64,000 nucleotides of DNA from Halomarina litorea (GTDB lineage: Archaea; Halobacteriota; Halobacteria; Halobacteriales; Haloarculaceae). The notes under the pieces are model-generated. The model did not search any database. It saw only the letters and a list, made by a program, of their open reading frames with translations, and was not told the origin of the DNA. Each line of letters starts with the position of its first letter. Position 1 is the stretch's first letter. The stretch covers positions 1,943,655 through 2,007,654 of the forward strand of contig NZ_CP100448.1 of assembly GCF_024227715.1 (NCBI RefSeq), written 5' to 3'. The translations under genes and the position numbers were made by a program. Shown here piece by piece: positions 1 through 8,721 of this stretch.

Positions 1-237
1 GGGGCGGAGATGACACAGGAGGCGGCGAGGCGTCTGGGCGAGTGGGAGAAACCCGCGTTCGTCCTGTTCGCCGACAGCGACCCCATCACGCGGAAGAACC
101 GCGACCCGCTTCGCGACCTCATCCCGACGGCGAGCGAGCAACCGGACGTGTGGGTGGAGGGTGCGATGCACTTCCTGCAGGAGGACGCGGGCGAGGACAT
201 CGCAGAAGAGATCGTCGCGTTCGTCGACCGGACCTGA
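1..237 (+). CDS. Haloalkane dehalogenase-like alpha/beta hydrolase, C-terminal part (5' cut by window)
   Basis: The frame is open from the first base, so this is the C-terminal 78 residues of a gene that starts upstream. It shows the end of an alpha/beta-hydrolase fold: a strand with FVLFADSDPIT, and a final segment AMHFLQEDAGE that matches the catalytic-histidine region of the haloalkane dehalogenase group (usually HFLQED.GE). The family hydrolyses carbon-halogen or ester bonds in the cytoplasm through an Asp-His-acid triad. Only the histidine and the last helices are visible, so the nucleophile cannot be checked and the substrate is unknown. It converges on the halocyanin gene with a 13 bp gap. 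Confidence 0.75.
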   Translation, partial: GAEMTQEAARRLGEWEKPAFVLFADSDPITRKNRDPLRDLIPTASEQPDVWVEGAMHFLQEDAGEDIAEEIVAFVDRT

Positions 238-250
238 CCGGGGGCGAGCC

Positions 251-835
251 TTACTCGACGACGACCGCGCCCTTCATGCCGGCCCCCCGGTGGGGGTTGC
301 AGTAGTAGAGCGCGAGGCCCGCCTGGTCGAACGTCTGGCTGAAACTCCCGCTGGACACGGGGTCGCCGCTGCGGAACTCGAAGTCGGAGTCCTCGGCGGA
401 GACGACGTTGTGGCTGCCACCCTCGCCCGTCCACGACCAGTTGACCGTCGTCCCGGAGGAGACGCGGACCGCCGCGGGGCCGAATGCGAGGCCGTTGCCG
501 GCGCCGACGTCGACCGTCACCTCGCTCTGGCCGGTCATGTCCTCGATGGACTCGAAGTTGTTCGCGCCCGAGAGGTAGGACTCGACGGCGGCCTGACTCC
601 CGTTGTCGCCACCGCCGCCCGACGTGGTCGTCGTGTTGCCGCCGTTCCCGGCGGTCGTGGTCGTCTGCCCACCGGACGTGGTGGTGTCACCGCCGTTGCT
701 GGCGGTCGTGGTGGTGGTGTCGCCACCGTTGCCACCGTTGCCGTCGCCGCCGCCGGAACAGCCGGCGAGCGCGCCAAGCGCGACGACCGAAGCCATACCC
801 GTCACGAAGTTTCGTCGGGGGATACCGTTTGACAT
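251..835 (-). CDS. Halocyanin, membrane-anchored type I copper protein
   Basis: This is a 194-residue plastocyanin-like blue copper protein, a mobile electron carrier on the outer face of the membrane. The start MSNGIPRRNF is chosen over an ATG four codons upstream because it places the twin arginines (7-8) correctly for Tat export. A lipobox LAGC puts the lipidated cysteine at residue 26. Residues 27-80 are a Gly/Thr/Ser linker built from repeated GG(D/Q/N)TTTT units. The cupredoxin domain follows, with all four copper ligands visible: H142 (GGSHNVV), C179, H182 and M187 (YYCNPHRGAGM). An AT-rich gttatct element about 25-30 bp upstream suggests leaderless transcription. It probably serves a respiratory chain; no partner oxidase lies in the window. 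Confidence 0.93.
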   Translation of the reverse strand: MSNGIPRRNFVTGMASVVALGALAGCSGGGDGNGGNGGDTTTTTASNGGDTTTSGGQTTTTAGNGGNTTTTSGGGGDNGSQAAVESYLSGANNFESIEDMTGQSEVTVDVGAGNGLAFGPAAVRVSSGTTVNWSWTGEGGSHNVVSAEDSDFEFRSGDPVSSGSFSQTFDQAGLALYYCNPHRGAGMKGAVVVE

Positions 836-889
836 CGTCGCAATCACTACAGACTACGAGAAGATAACTCTGATTGAGAAGAGTGCGCG

Positions 890-1185
890 CGGCACGCGGT
901 CCCAGGAGGCACGAGCCACATCGGCGCGTGGCGGTCGGGGACCGTCGGCGGGGAGGCGTACGAAGCCACCCACGCGCCGTCCGCGCCGGCGCCCCCGCGC
1001 CACACCGTCACGTGGGGATGCAAACAGAACGACGGGTGCACCGGAGAGTAGGCGTCCGGTCCGTATGCGCCTACCGCATCGGTCAGGTGTACAGCCACCG
1101 GGACGCCACGGACGAAGGGGAACGCGAGGCGTTCCACGCCCGCGTCGAGGAGATACGCGAACACGCCCGGTCGGGGTCCCGCTGA
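890..1185 (+). pseudogene. Possible decayed gene remnant (two frames)
   Basis: Two adjacent plus-strand stretches look coding but lie in different frames and lack a start. The first (about 890-1051) reads GGTSHIGAWRSGTVGGEAY and later VTWGCKQNDGCTGE, then hits TAG at 1049. The second, in another frame, reads CAYRIGQVYSHRDATDEGE and ends EEIREHARSGSR at TGA 1183. Codon composition resembles the surrounding genes. A single frameshift could join them. I do not recognise the family, and chance open frames are common at this GC content, so this is tentative. Confidence 0.3.
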
Positions 1186-1213
1186 GAGGACTCCAGTGAC
1201 ACGTAGGGATCGC

Positions 1214-1222
1214 TTCATATAC
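1214..1222 (+). promoter_or_regulatory. TATA-like promoter element of the DICT gene
   Basis: TTCATATAC stands out as AT-rich in a GC-rich context. It lies about 45 bp before the ATG at 1262, so transcription would begin around 1240 with a short leader. Confidence 0.5.
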
Positions 1223-1261
1223 CGCGAAGTCCTAACTAGACGCGGCCGGAGCGCCCGCCGC

Positions 1262-2005
1262 ATGAACGAACAGGTGTACTCCCCGCAGTCACTCGTCGAC
1301 GAAATCGACGCCAGGCGTCGGACCATCACCGTCTTCGTCCCGCCGGACGAGACCGACGCGACGACCGACCTCGAGGACCACTTCGCCACCCGAAACGTCA
1401 CGGTCGAGACCCGCACCATTCCCGTCGGTCGGGAGGGGTTCGTCGTTGTCAGGAGCGAGGGACTCCCGCAGCGGACCGTCCCGCTCGGGGCCGTCAGGGC
1501 GCTCCTCTCGGGGAACGCCGGATCGGAGTGGCGGACGCTCCCGACGGACGTCGACACGCCGAGCGCCGTCGTCGGACTCGACGAACTCTGTTTCCGGTCG
1601 TTCGACCGCAGGCAGATGCTGTTCACCTGCCGTGAAATCGAGGAACGAGCCTACCGCATCGGCCACGGGACACTCCACGTCGGCTTCCAGCGAGAGGGGG
1701 CCTTCGAGGCACAACGCGAGGTGTACGAGGCGCTCCTCACCCGAGGTGTCACGGTGGATGCCTACATGGGGTCGCTCGGTTCCGAGGCGGTGGGTCGCCT
1801 CGAACACCCGAACCTCTCGTACCACGTCGACCCCGTCCCCGAACTCTCGAACTACTGGTTCCTCGCGTACGACGGGGGCGGCGAACCCTACCAGAAGTGC
1901 GCGCTGGTCGCCGAGGAGCGGGCGAGGGGACGGTACTACGGCGTCTGGACGTACGACCCGTCGCTCGTCGCCGGCCTCGTCGCGTACCTGAAGGCGACGT
2001 ACTGA
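1262..2005 (+). CDS. DICT sensory domain protein
   Basis: This is a 247-residue soluble protein. The C-terminal two thirds match the DICT domain (found with diguanylate cyclases and two-component systems), including YRIGHGTLHVGFQ, the segment VYEALLTRGVTVDAYM and the terminal YGVWTYDPSLV. DICT is thought to sense light or a small ligand; in haloarchaea it often stands alone, as here, without an attached kinase. The start MNEQVYSPQS is preferred to an ATG 22 codons upstream because the promoter lies in between. The N-terminal 100 residues (TITVFVPPDE onward) are a second small alpha/beta region. No signal peptide or membrane segment is visible. The output partner is unknown. Confidence 0.82.
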   Translation: MNEQVYSPQSLVDEIDARRRTITVFVPPDETDATTDLEDHFATRNVTVETRTIPVGREGFVVVRSEGLPQRTVPLGAVRALLSGNAGSEWRTLPTDVDTPSAVVGLDELCFRSFDRRQMLFTCREIEERAYRIGHGTLHVGFQREGAFEAQREVYEALLTRGVTVDAYMGSLGSEAVGRLEHPNLSYHVDPVPELSNYWFLAYDGGGEPYQKCALVAEERARGRYYGVWTYDPSLVAGLVAYLKATY

Positions 2006-2164
2006 CCACGGATGTTCCGCGTGCGACCCTTCTTCGGTGATGACGGGACCATCCTCCGCGTGACCTGACCCACCAACCGTCGGGCCAGCCGTGGGCGGTG
2101 TAGCCGTCCACACAGCGGTCGTGCGACGTGGCACCCGACGTCCCTCCCCGTCGCCTGTTCGCCC

Positions 2165-3181
2165 CTACCCGTCGACCTCGCCCCGGTCGTTGAGGTAGTT
2201 CCGCAGTCCGTCGAACCGAAGCGTCTCGCCCCGTTCGAGGTAGTGGCCGGCGCACGCGTTCCCGAGCGCCAGCGCCACCGGCCAGTCCCAGCCGGCGGCG
2301 CGAGCACGCGCCAGCGCCGCCGAGAACCGGTCGCCGGCACCCGAGTTCCGGACCCCTTCGTCGACGTCGACCGCCGGGAGGAGATGTCGCCCGTCGCGCG
2401 TCGCGGCGACCGACTCGTCGAACCCGTGCATCACGACGGCGGAGACGCCGGCGGCACGCCGGACCCGGTCGGTGACGTGACCGCCCCGTTCGTCGACGGC
2501 CGCCGCGAGGCCCGACAGCTCCTCGCGGTTCGCGCTCACGACTACCTCGCAGCCCTCGTCGAGCGACGCCAGCGCCTCGCAGAGACCCTGTGCGGCCCCC
2601 GAGTCGATGGCCGAGACGTCACCCGGGTCGAGGAGGAGTGTCCCGACATCGACCCGGTCCGCGAGCGCCGAGAGCACCGCCGTCATCGACGGGAACGCCG
2701 CCCAGTTGCCGACGAGGAGGGCGTCCGCGCCGTAGACGGGCCCGGACGCTCCCTCGGCGGCATCGTCGAGCGCCGCCGTCCCCCAGCCGTCGCGGCTGTC
2801 GGGGACGGCCGCCAGCATGAGGTCGCCGTCGTCGAACCGGTAGACGTCCACTCGCGCCGGGTCGCCCATCGAGTGGGTCTCGAACGGGAGCGACTCGAAG
2901 ACGGGGTCGTCGAGGTGACCGAGGAGCGTCACCTCGTCCCCGAGGGCGTGGCACTGCTGGGCCATGTTCGTCGCCTGCCCGCCCGGTTCCCGTGCGGTCC
3001 GCTCGCGAACGAACGAACTCGACTCGCCGGCGGCGACTCGCTCGCCGAACGAGCGCCGCGAGTCGACCGGACCGCCGCCGCCCTCGACGCGATAGAGGGT
3101 GTCGACGCTCCCGTCGGGGAGCGACGCGACCGTGAGTGGCGAGGCGTCCTCGACGCGTCCGACCAACCGCTCGTAGCTCAT
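2165..3181 (-). CDS. PfkB-family carbohydrate kinase
   Basis: This is a 338-residue ribokinase-fold enzyme that phosphorylates a sugar or nucleoside with ATP. The N-terminal half holds the substrate-binding GGQATNMAQQ segment, and the C-terminal signature RNSGAGDRFSAALA contains the anion hole and catalytic base (GAGD, D284). It starts at MSYERLVG; the frame is open further upstream but that part is arginine-rich and not protein-like. It is divergent from the aldehyde dehydrogenase with 122 bp between starts. The substrate cannot be assigned from sequence; the bounds of the active-site lid differ from classical ribokinase and KDG kinase. Confidence 0.85.
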   Translation of the reverse strand: MSYERLVGRVEDASPLTVASLPDGSVDTLYRVEGGGGPVDSRRSFGERVAAGESSSFVRERTAREPGGQATNMAQQCHALGDEVTLLGHLDDPVFESLPFETHSMGDPARVDVYRFDDGDLMLAAVPDSRDGWGTAALDDAAEGASGPVYGADALLVGNWAAFPSMTAVLSALADRVDVGTLLLDPGDVSAIDSGAAQGLCEALASLDEGCEVVVSANREELSGLAAAVDERGGHVTDRVRRAAGVSAVVMHGFDESVAATRDGRHLLPAVDVDEGVRNSGAGDRFSAALARARAAGWDWPVALALGNACAGHYLERGETLRFDGLRNYLNDRGEVDG

Positions 3182-3303
3182 ACCGGCCGTTCGCGCGCGC
3201 ACCGCAAAAACGCGGACCCCCGCCACGCAAGTATCCCCGTCTTCCGGCAACGGCGTGGGCTTGGCCGCTCCTCTTCAGTGTGACGCCCCTCCCTCCGAGT
3301 ACG

Positions 3304-4794
3304 ATGTCGCAATCCACGGCCGAGGAGCGAGACCGGTACAGCCCCGACGCCGACTGGAACCAGTTGTACCTCGACGGCCCCGTCGACGGCGACGACCGCG
3401 ACACCATCGCGGTCGACGACCCCGCCACGGAGGAGGTCTTCACCGAGGTCCCGGCGGGCACCGTCGAGGACGTCGACCGGGCCTACGAGGTGGCGAGTGA
3501 GGCCCAGGCGGAGTGGGCGGAGACCTCGCCACAGGAGCGCACGGAGGTGATACAGGGTGCGCTCCAGACGATGGAGGAGCGCCGCGAGGAGATTCTCGAA
3601 CTGCTCGCCGTCGAGTCCGGGAGCACCCGGGTGAAAGGCGAGGTGGAACTCCAGAGCGCGATGGGCATCACGCAGGAGGCAGCGAGCTTCCCCACGCGGA
3701 TGTCCGGCGACCACCGCGACTCGAACGTCCCCGGAAAGGAGAACGTCGTCAAGCGGGAACCGGCGGGCGTCGTCGCCGTCATCTCGCCGTGGAACTTCCC
3801 GCTGCACCTCTCGATGCGGGCCGTCGCGCCCGCGCTGGCGACGGGCAACGCCGTCGTCCTCAAGCCCGCCTCGAACACGCCCATCACGGGGGGGCTGTTG
3901 CTCGCACGTATCTTCGAGGACGCTGGACTGCCCGAGGGACTCCTGACCGTCGTCACGGGCCACGGCTCGGATGTCGGCGACCGCATCGCGGGCCACGACG
4001 ACGCTGCCGTCGTCTCCTTCACCGGGTCGTCGGCCGTCGGGAGTGGCGTCGCCAGCGAGGCGGCCGGCAACTTCGCCCAGCCCGCGATGGAACTCGGCGG
4101 GAACGGCCCGCACGTGGTTCTGGAGGACGCCGACGTTGACGACGCCGTGGACGCGGGGACGTTCGGGACGTTCCTCCACCAGGGTCAGATCTGCATCTCC
4201 ATCAACCGCCACCTCGTCCACGAGTCGGTGTACGACGAGTACGTCGAGAAACTGGCCGAACGCGCGGAGAACCTCCCCATCGGCAACCCCTCGGAAGACC
4301 CCGAGGCAGTCGTCGGCCCCATCATCGACGACAGTCAGGTCGAGGACATCACCACCTACATCGAGCAGACGGTCGAGGAGGGGGCGACGCTCGAAGCCGG
4401 CGGCGACCACGACGGCCGGTTCGTCGAACCGACCGTGCTCTCGGACGCGACCAACGAGATGAGCGCCGCCTGCAACGAGCACTTCGGTCCCGTCGCGCCG
4501 GTCATCCCCTTCTCGGACGACGAGGAGGCGGTCGAACTCGCCAACGACACCGAGTACGGCCTCGCCGCGTCGGTGTTCGGCGGCGACCGGAACCGGGCGG
4601 AGGACGTGGCCGACCGCATCGACGCCGGGATGGTCCACGTCAACGACCAGCCGGTCAACGACGAGCCGCACGTCCCGTTCGGCGGGATGAAGGCCTCCGG
4701 AATCGGCCGGTACAACGGCGAGTGGGTCCTCGAGGAGTTCACCGAACCCAAGTGGGTGTCCGTCCAGCGCGAGACGCGCGACTACCCGTTCTGA
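3304..4794 (+). CDS. Aldehyde dehydrogenase (NAD(P)+)
   Basis: This is a 496-residue aldehyde dehydrogenase superfamily enzyme that oxidises an aldehyde to the acid in the cytoplasm. Key residues are all present: N164 in SPWNFP, K187 in VVLKPAS, the Rossmann motif FTGSSAVG (239-246), the general base E263 in MELGGN, and the nucleophile C297 in GQICIS. The start MSQSTAEERD is preferred; the open frame upstream runs into arginine-rich non-coding sequence. It resembles the benzaldehyde/vanillin/salicylaldehyde group more than glyceraldehyde-type enzymes, but the substrate is an inference. It converges on the XPB helicase gene with a 28 bp gap. Confidence 0.93.
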   Translation: MSQSTAEERDRYSPDADWNQLYLDGPVDGDDRDTIAVDDPATEEVFTEVPAGTVEDVDRAYEVASEAQAEWAETSPQERTEVIQGALQTMEERREEILELLAVESGSTRVKGEVELQSAMGITQEAASFPTRMSGDHRDSNVPGKENVVKREPAGVVAVISPWNFPLHLSMRAVAPALATGNAVVLKPASNTPITGGLLLARIFEDAGLPEGLLTVVTGHGSDVGDRIAGHDDAAVVSFTGSSAVGSGVASEAAGNFAQPAMELGGNGPHVVLEDADVDDAVDAGTFGTFLHQGQICISINRHLVHESVYDEYVEKLAERAENLPIGNPSEDPEAVVGPIIDDSQVEDITTYIEQTVEEGATLEAGGDHDGRFVEPTVLSDATNEMSAACNEHFGPVAPVIPFSDDEEAVELANDTEYGLAASVFGGDRNRAEDVADRIDAGMVHVNDQPVNDEPHVPFGGMKASGIGRYNGEWVLEEFTEPKWVSVQRETRDYPF

Positions 4795-4822
4795 GCGTCG
4801 TACGGTGAGAGTCGAGGCCGAC

Positions 4823-6763
4823 TCAGTCCTCTTCCTCTTCGGTCGCCTCCGTCCCGTCTTCCTGTTCACCCGCATCCTCGTTCGCGTCCTCGCCGTCGGC
4901 CACCGCCGCCACCTGCGGTGTGTCGCGTTCGGTCACGCGAATCCCCTTCTCGGCGAGGTGGCGGGTCTGCTGGCGGGCGAAGTCCTCCTCGGTCGTCCCG
5001 CGCGTCGCGAGGACGTACATCAGGGCGCTCCCGACGGGGCGCATCGTCCGTCCGGCGCGCTGTGCGCCCTGCCTGCGTGACCCACCGAGGCCGGAGGCGA
5101 CGATGGCGACTTCCGCGTTCGGGAGGTCGATGCCCTCGTCGCCGACCCGCGAGATGACGAGGACGTCGCGCCCCCCCGAACGGAACTCGTCGAACAGCAC
5201 CTGTCGCCGGTGGTGGCGCATCTCCCCGGAGACGAACGGGACGTCCAGCGCCTCGCTGATGGCCTTCCCCTGGTCGAGGTAGTCGACGAACACCAGCACC
5301 TTCGCCCCGGCGTGCTCTTCGAGGAGCGTCCTGATGGCGTCGAGTTTCGCGGGGTTCTCGGAGGCGATTTGCCGGCGTTCGTGGCCGTCTGCGCTGGCGT
5401 ACTCGTTTCTGGCCATCTCGTCGGCCCACGGGACGTAGCGAATCTCGACTTCGGGTTCCGCGACGAAGCCCGCCTCGAACAGCGCCGCCCAGTCGGTGCC
5501 GATGGGCGGGCCGATGAGCGTGTAGATGTCTCGTTCCCGGTCGTCTTCCCGGATGGGTGTCGCACTGAGTCCGAGGCGGTGTTTAGCCTGCAGGTCGGCG
5601 CTCCGCCGGTAGATGCGACTCGGGATGTGGTGGACCTCGTCGTAGAGGATGAGCCCCCACTTCCGTTCGTCGAACAGCATCCGGTGGCGGTCCATCCCCG
5701 CTGTCTGGTAGGTGGCGATGGTGACGGGCCGGACGTCCTTCGTCCCGCCGTGGTACTCGCCGATCTGGTCGGGTTCGAGGTTCGTGTGGTTCAACAACTC
5801 CTCGTGCCACTGCTCGGCGAGGTCACGCGAGGGGACGAGAATCAGCGTCTCGCCGCCGACGGCGGCCATGGCGGCCATCCCGGCGACGGTCTTGCCCGAC
5901 CCCGGTGGGCCGACGAACACGCCCGATTTCCGCTCCATGAACTGTTCGACCCACGACGTCTGGTAGTCTCGCAGGTCGAGGTCCAGTCGGATGTCGATGG
6001 GGTCGCCCGTCTCCAGTTCGCGGCGGTCCTGGACGGGGTAGCCCGCCTCGTAGAGGATGCGCTTTATCTCGCCGACGGCACCGTCGACCACCCACGCCTC
6101 CGAGTCGGTCACCATCGCGCGGATGTGCTCGCCCTGGTCGAGTTTCTGCCGGGCGACGTTACCCATCAGGTCGTCGCTCCCCGCCCGGAGGATGGTGTAG
6201 CCGTCGTCGTGAGTGAGGAGCGTGAACTTGTGGGCGCGTTGCCACTGGTTCTCGACCCACTCCTCCAGGTGCGGCGAGCGCTCCGGGAGGACGTCGCGCA
6301 TCGTCCGCAGGAGGTCCGCGAGGTGGTCGTAGGGCGCCTGCCAGACGTCCTCCTCGCGAATCTTGTAGATGTACGCCCCGTTCCGCGTGGAGTCGACGAG
6401 GTGGGCGAACTGGGCGAGTTGCGCCCGCGTGAACTGCCGGGGGTGTTCGACGACCACTTCCCGGCGGTCCGGAAAGAGGATGCGGTGTTCTCGCTCGGCG
6501 AACGACTGGAGGTCCGTCGGGTACCAGACGACGGGGTCCGAGGAGACGTCCGCGTGGGCGATTCGTCCGGCGTCGGCCAACCCGTCGAGCAGGTCCGTCG
6601 CCTCCGCCTGCGAGCACTCGAGGAGTCGCGCCACCTGACTGGCCGTCACGACGGGTCGGCGGAGTCGCTGGGCGATGGCCTGGAACTCCTCGGCGCTCAG
6701 TTCCGGCCCCGACTCCGCCGCCGATTCGGACGCCGCCTCCTCGTCCGATTCCGTATCTGACAC
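4823..6763 (-). CDS. XPB/Rad25-like superfamily 2 DNA helicase
   Basis: This is a 646-residue DEAD/DEAH-type helicase. After a DNA-binding and damage-recognition-like N-terminal region (1-260), which includes a winged-helix stretch near residues 35-80, comes helicase domain 1 with Walker A GPPGSGKT (285-292), the DEVH box (375-378) and LGLSATP. Domain 2 contains SRVGDEGIDLP and the arginine-finger motif QRAGRTMRP. The order and the DEVHH signature fit archaeal XPB, which opens DNA in repair and possibly transcription. The C-terminus is a run of Glu/Asp. No Bax1/XPG nuclease partner is adjacent, unlike in many crenarchaea. Downstream of the small exported protein gene, same strand. Confidence 0.92.
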   Translation of the reverse strand: MSDTESDEEAASESAAESGPELSAEEFQAIAQRLRRPVVTASQVARLLECSQAEATDLLDGLADAGRIAHADVSSDPVVWYPTDLQSFAEREHRILFPDRREVVVEHPRQFTRAQLAQFAHLVDSTRNGAYIYKIREEDVWQAPYDHLADLLRTMRDVLPERSPHLEEWVENQWQRAHKFTLLTHDDGYTILRAGSDDLMGNVARQKLDQGEHIRAMVTDSEAWVVDGAVGEIKRILYEAGYPVQDRRELETGDPIDIRLDLDLRDYQTSWVEQFMERKSGVFVGPPGSGKTVAGMAAMAAVGGETLILVPSRDLAEQWHEELLNHTNLEPDQIGEYHGGTKDVRPVTIATYQTAGMDRHRMLFDERKWGLILYDEVHHIPSRIYRRSADLQAKHRLGLSATPIREDDRERDIYTLIGPPIGTDWAALFEAGFVAEPEVEIRYVPWADEMARNEYASADGHERRQIASENPAKLDAIRTLLEEHAGAKVLVFVDYLDQGKAISEALDVPFVSGEMRHHRRQVLFDEFRSGGRDVLVISRVGDEGIDLPNAEVAIVASGLGGSRRQGAQRAGRTMRPVGSALMYVLATRGTTEEDFARQQTRHLAEKGIRVTERDTPQVAAVADGEDANEDAGEQEDGTEATEEEED

Positions 6764-6900
6764 TGCGTCGGGGTAGGAGGTACCGATTGAAACCGATTGC
6801 GTCGTCGGCGCCCGCCGTCGCCGTACCGGACTGCGACCGCGAACGGTGGTGGCGAGACGGCGATGCGGGCCGACTACGGGGGAGTCGGGAGAACAGCCGA

Positions 6901-7233
6901 CTACTCGCCGCTGACGGAGACGTCCTCTAAGACGAGGCCCACGTCGTCCACCGTCACCTGCACGGCCCCGACGTGGTGTTCTTCGCCGTTCCAGACGACG
7001 GTGAAGCCGTCCGTGCCCACCGTCGCGTCCTCGACGGTGTAGGTGGCGTGGTCGACGGACCAGTCGGGGAGACCGGTCCCGCTCACCTGCACGTCGCTCA
7101 CCGTCACGGTGAGGTCACGGACCTCGAACGCGTCGCTCTCCGAGTCGGTACCCGTCGCCGCGGACGCCCCCGCGGGGACGACGGCCATCGACGCCACGAG
7201 CGCGACTACCAGCACTGCCACGGTTCGGTTCAT
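6901..7233 (-). CDS. Small secreted protein, unknown function
   Basis: This is a 110-residue protein with a classical Sec signal peptide: MNRTVAVLVVALVASMAVV then cleavage after the ASA near residue 24. The mature part is about 85 residues, acidic, and likely all-beta (alternating VT/VS strands such as TVTVSDVQVSG), ending GLVLEDVSVSGE. I do not recognise a family. The second ATG (MNRT) is preferred because the TATA-like CTATGTAGG at about 7262-7270 would start transcription at it; an ATG three codons upstream is possible. It diverges from queD and may be cotranscribed with the XPB gene 137 bp downstream. Confidence 0.72.
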   Translation of the reverse strand: MNRTVAVLVVALVASMAVVPAGASAATGTDSESDAFEVRDLTVTVSDVQVSGTGLPDWSVDHATYTVEDATVGTDGFTVVWNGEEHHVGAVQVTVDDVGLVLEDVSVSGE

Positions 7234-7272
7234 GGGTTGCACTCCCGGCTACGGCGGGGACCCTACATAGAG

Positions 7273-7288
7273 GGGGACGACCGTCCCC
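7273..7288. repeat. Inverted repeat in the queD upstream region
   Basis: GGGGACG-ac-CGTCCCC is a perfect 7 bp inverted repeat with a 2 bp spacer, between the divergent small exported protein and queD genes and next to the TATA-like element of the former. It could be an operator; nothing in the sequence names the regulator. Confidence 0.45.
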
Positions 7289-7387
7289 ACCGTTCCGCAC
7301 CATCCCGCCGACGGGCCGGGTGCAACGACCGCAACCGGGGTCCGATAACGACCGATTAGAAGGGGGCGGAGCGTCGGTTCGGCAGGG

Positions 7388-7395
7388 TTTATGTA
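7388..7395 (+). promoter_or_regulatory. TATA box of the queDEC operon
   Basis: TTTATGTA is centred 26 bp before the queD ATG at 7417, the normal archaeal spacing from TATA box to start site. The mRNA is therefore probably leaderless. Confidence 0.6.
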
Positions 7396-7416
7396 CTCGC
7401 CGGAGAACCCCCAGAT

Positions 7417-7884
7417 ATGACTGAGAGAGTGCTCGAAGGTGACTCGGGCCGTATCTCCGGCGAGCGAACCCTCCACGTCGGCGGGGACCGGCCTATCCGC
7501 ATCAGCACGGGCCACCGTCTCCTGCACCACGAGGGGAAGTGCTCGCGACCACACGGCCACAACTACGAGGTAGCCGTGACCGTGCGGGGAGAACTCACCC
7601 CCGAGGGGTGGGTCGTCGACAAGGGAGAGGTGACGGCGGTCGTCGACGAGTGGGACCACCGCTTCCTCGTCGAACGGGGCGACCCCCTCGTGGAGGCGTT
7701 CGAGGCCAGCGGCGACGACGACGCCCTCGTCGTCATCGACCACCCGCCGACGGCGGAGGTGATGGCCGTCGTCCTCGAACGCCGTCTCCTCGACCGACTG
7801 CCCGACACCGTCAGCGACGTGGCGGTGAGCGTCGCGGAGACGAGCGAACTCAGAACCGGACCTGCGGCGGGAGTGGACCACTGA
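7417..7884 (+). CDS. queD: 6-carboxy-5,6,7,8-tetrahydropterin synthase
   Basis: This 155-residue enzyme converts 7,8-dihydroneopterin triphosphate to 6-carboxytetrahydropterin, the second step from GTP towards preQ0. The zinc histidines are visible: H33 (STGHRL), H46 and H48 (PHGHNY). The catalytic cysteine is C42 in KCSRPHG, followed by WDHRF and the substrate-binding glutamate in VAETSEL. In archaea the preQ0 product is used for archaeosine at position 15 of tRNA rather than queuosine. It is the first gene of a queD-queE-queC operon; its TGA is one base before the queE ATG. Confidence 0.95.
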   Translation: MTERVLEGDSGRISGERTLHVGGDRPIRISTGHRLLHHEGKCSRPHGHNYEVAVTVRGELTPEGWVVDKGEVTAVVDEWDHRFLVERGDPLVEAFEASGDDDALVVIDHPPTAEVMAVVLERRLLDRLPDTVSDVAVSVAETSELRTGPAAGVDH

Positions 7885-7885
7885 G

Positions 7886-8674
7886 ATGCCCGTCGACGCA
7901 GACGCCGGGGTGGGGACCGGGGGTTCCGACAGGGCCGACGACCCCGAATCGGGGGACCTCCCGGTCAACGAACTGTTCTACTCGCTGCAGGGCGAGGGGA
8001 AACTGGCGGGCGTCCCCTCGGTGTTCGTCCGGACCAGCGGCTGTAACCTCCGCTGCTGGTTCTGTGACTCCTATCACACCTCGTGGGAGCCGACGCACGC
8101 GTGGATGGACTTCGAGGGGATACTGGCGGAGGTCGAGAGCCACGACGGGGCGGACCACGTCGTCCTGACGGGCGGCGAACCGCTGATTCACGACGCGTCG
8201 GTCGAGTTGCTGGAGCGACTCGCCGACCGGGGCTACCACATCACCGTCGAGACGAACGGGACCGTCTTCAGGGACGCGCCCATCGACCTCGCGAGCGTCA
8301 GCCCGAAACTCGCCTCCAGTACGCCCACGGCCGACCGCGACCCGAACGGCGACGGCGAGTGGGCCGACCGACACGAGGCCCGGCGGGTGGACGTGGAGGC
8401 CACCGCGCGCCTCTGTGAGCAGTCCGACGCCCAGTTGAAGTTCGTCGTCACTGGGCCGGACGACCTCCCCGAAATCGAGGGACTCGTCGACCGGGTGCGA
8501 GAGGTGTCGAGCGCCCCGATCCGGGATTCGGACGTGCTCCTGATGCCCGAGGGGACCACACGGGAGGAGTTGGACGACCGACGGAACGAGGTGGCCGAAC
8601 TGGCGATGGTCCACGGTTACCGGTACACGCCGCGCCTGCACGTCGACCTCTGGGACGACGCGCCGGGGACGTGA
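7886..8674 (+). CDS. queE: 7-carboxy-7-deazaguanine synthase (radical SAM)
   Basis: This 262-residue radical SAM enzyme rearranges 6-carboxytetrahydropterin to 7-carboxy-7-deazaguanine. The [4Fe-4S] cysteines C53, C57 and C60 lie in SGCNLRCWFC, followed by the GGEP motif (VVLTGGEPLI) that contacts SAM. The N-terminal LFYSLQGEGKLAG segment is typical of QueE. It sits between queD (1 bp gap) and queC. The first 25 residues are an acidic extension seen in halophiles. Confidence 0.95.
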   Translation: MPVDADAGVGTGGSDRADDPESGDLPVNELFYSLQGEGKLAGVPSVFVRTSGCNLRCWFCDSYHTSWEPTHAWMDFEGILAEVESHDGADHVVLTGGEPLIHDASVELLERLADRGYHITVETNGTVFRDAPIDLASVSPKLASSTPTADRDPNGDGEWADRHEARRVDVEATARLCEQSDAQLKFVVTGPDDLPEIEGLVDRVREVSSAPIRDSDVLLMPEGTTREELDDRRNEVAELAMVHGYRYTPRLHVDLWDDAPGT

Positions 8675-8721
8675 GCGACCGAGCGACGACACGCGAACGA
8701 TACACGGACGACACACGAGAC

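Larger units (their letters stand above)
836..1261. other. Gene-poor stretch between halocyanin and DICT gene
   Basis: This 426 bp gap holds the halocyanin promoter at its left end, coding-like but interrupted sequence at about 880-1185 (listed separately), and the DICT gene promoter at about 1214-1222. No intact gene was found. Confidence 0.6.

Noticed and set aside
3136-3303. Longer start for the aldehyde dehydrogenase
   Set aside because: The upstream codons overlap the PfkB promoter zone and give a basic, low-complexity peptide.
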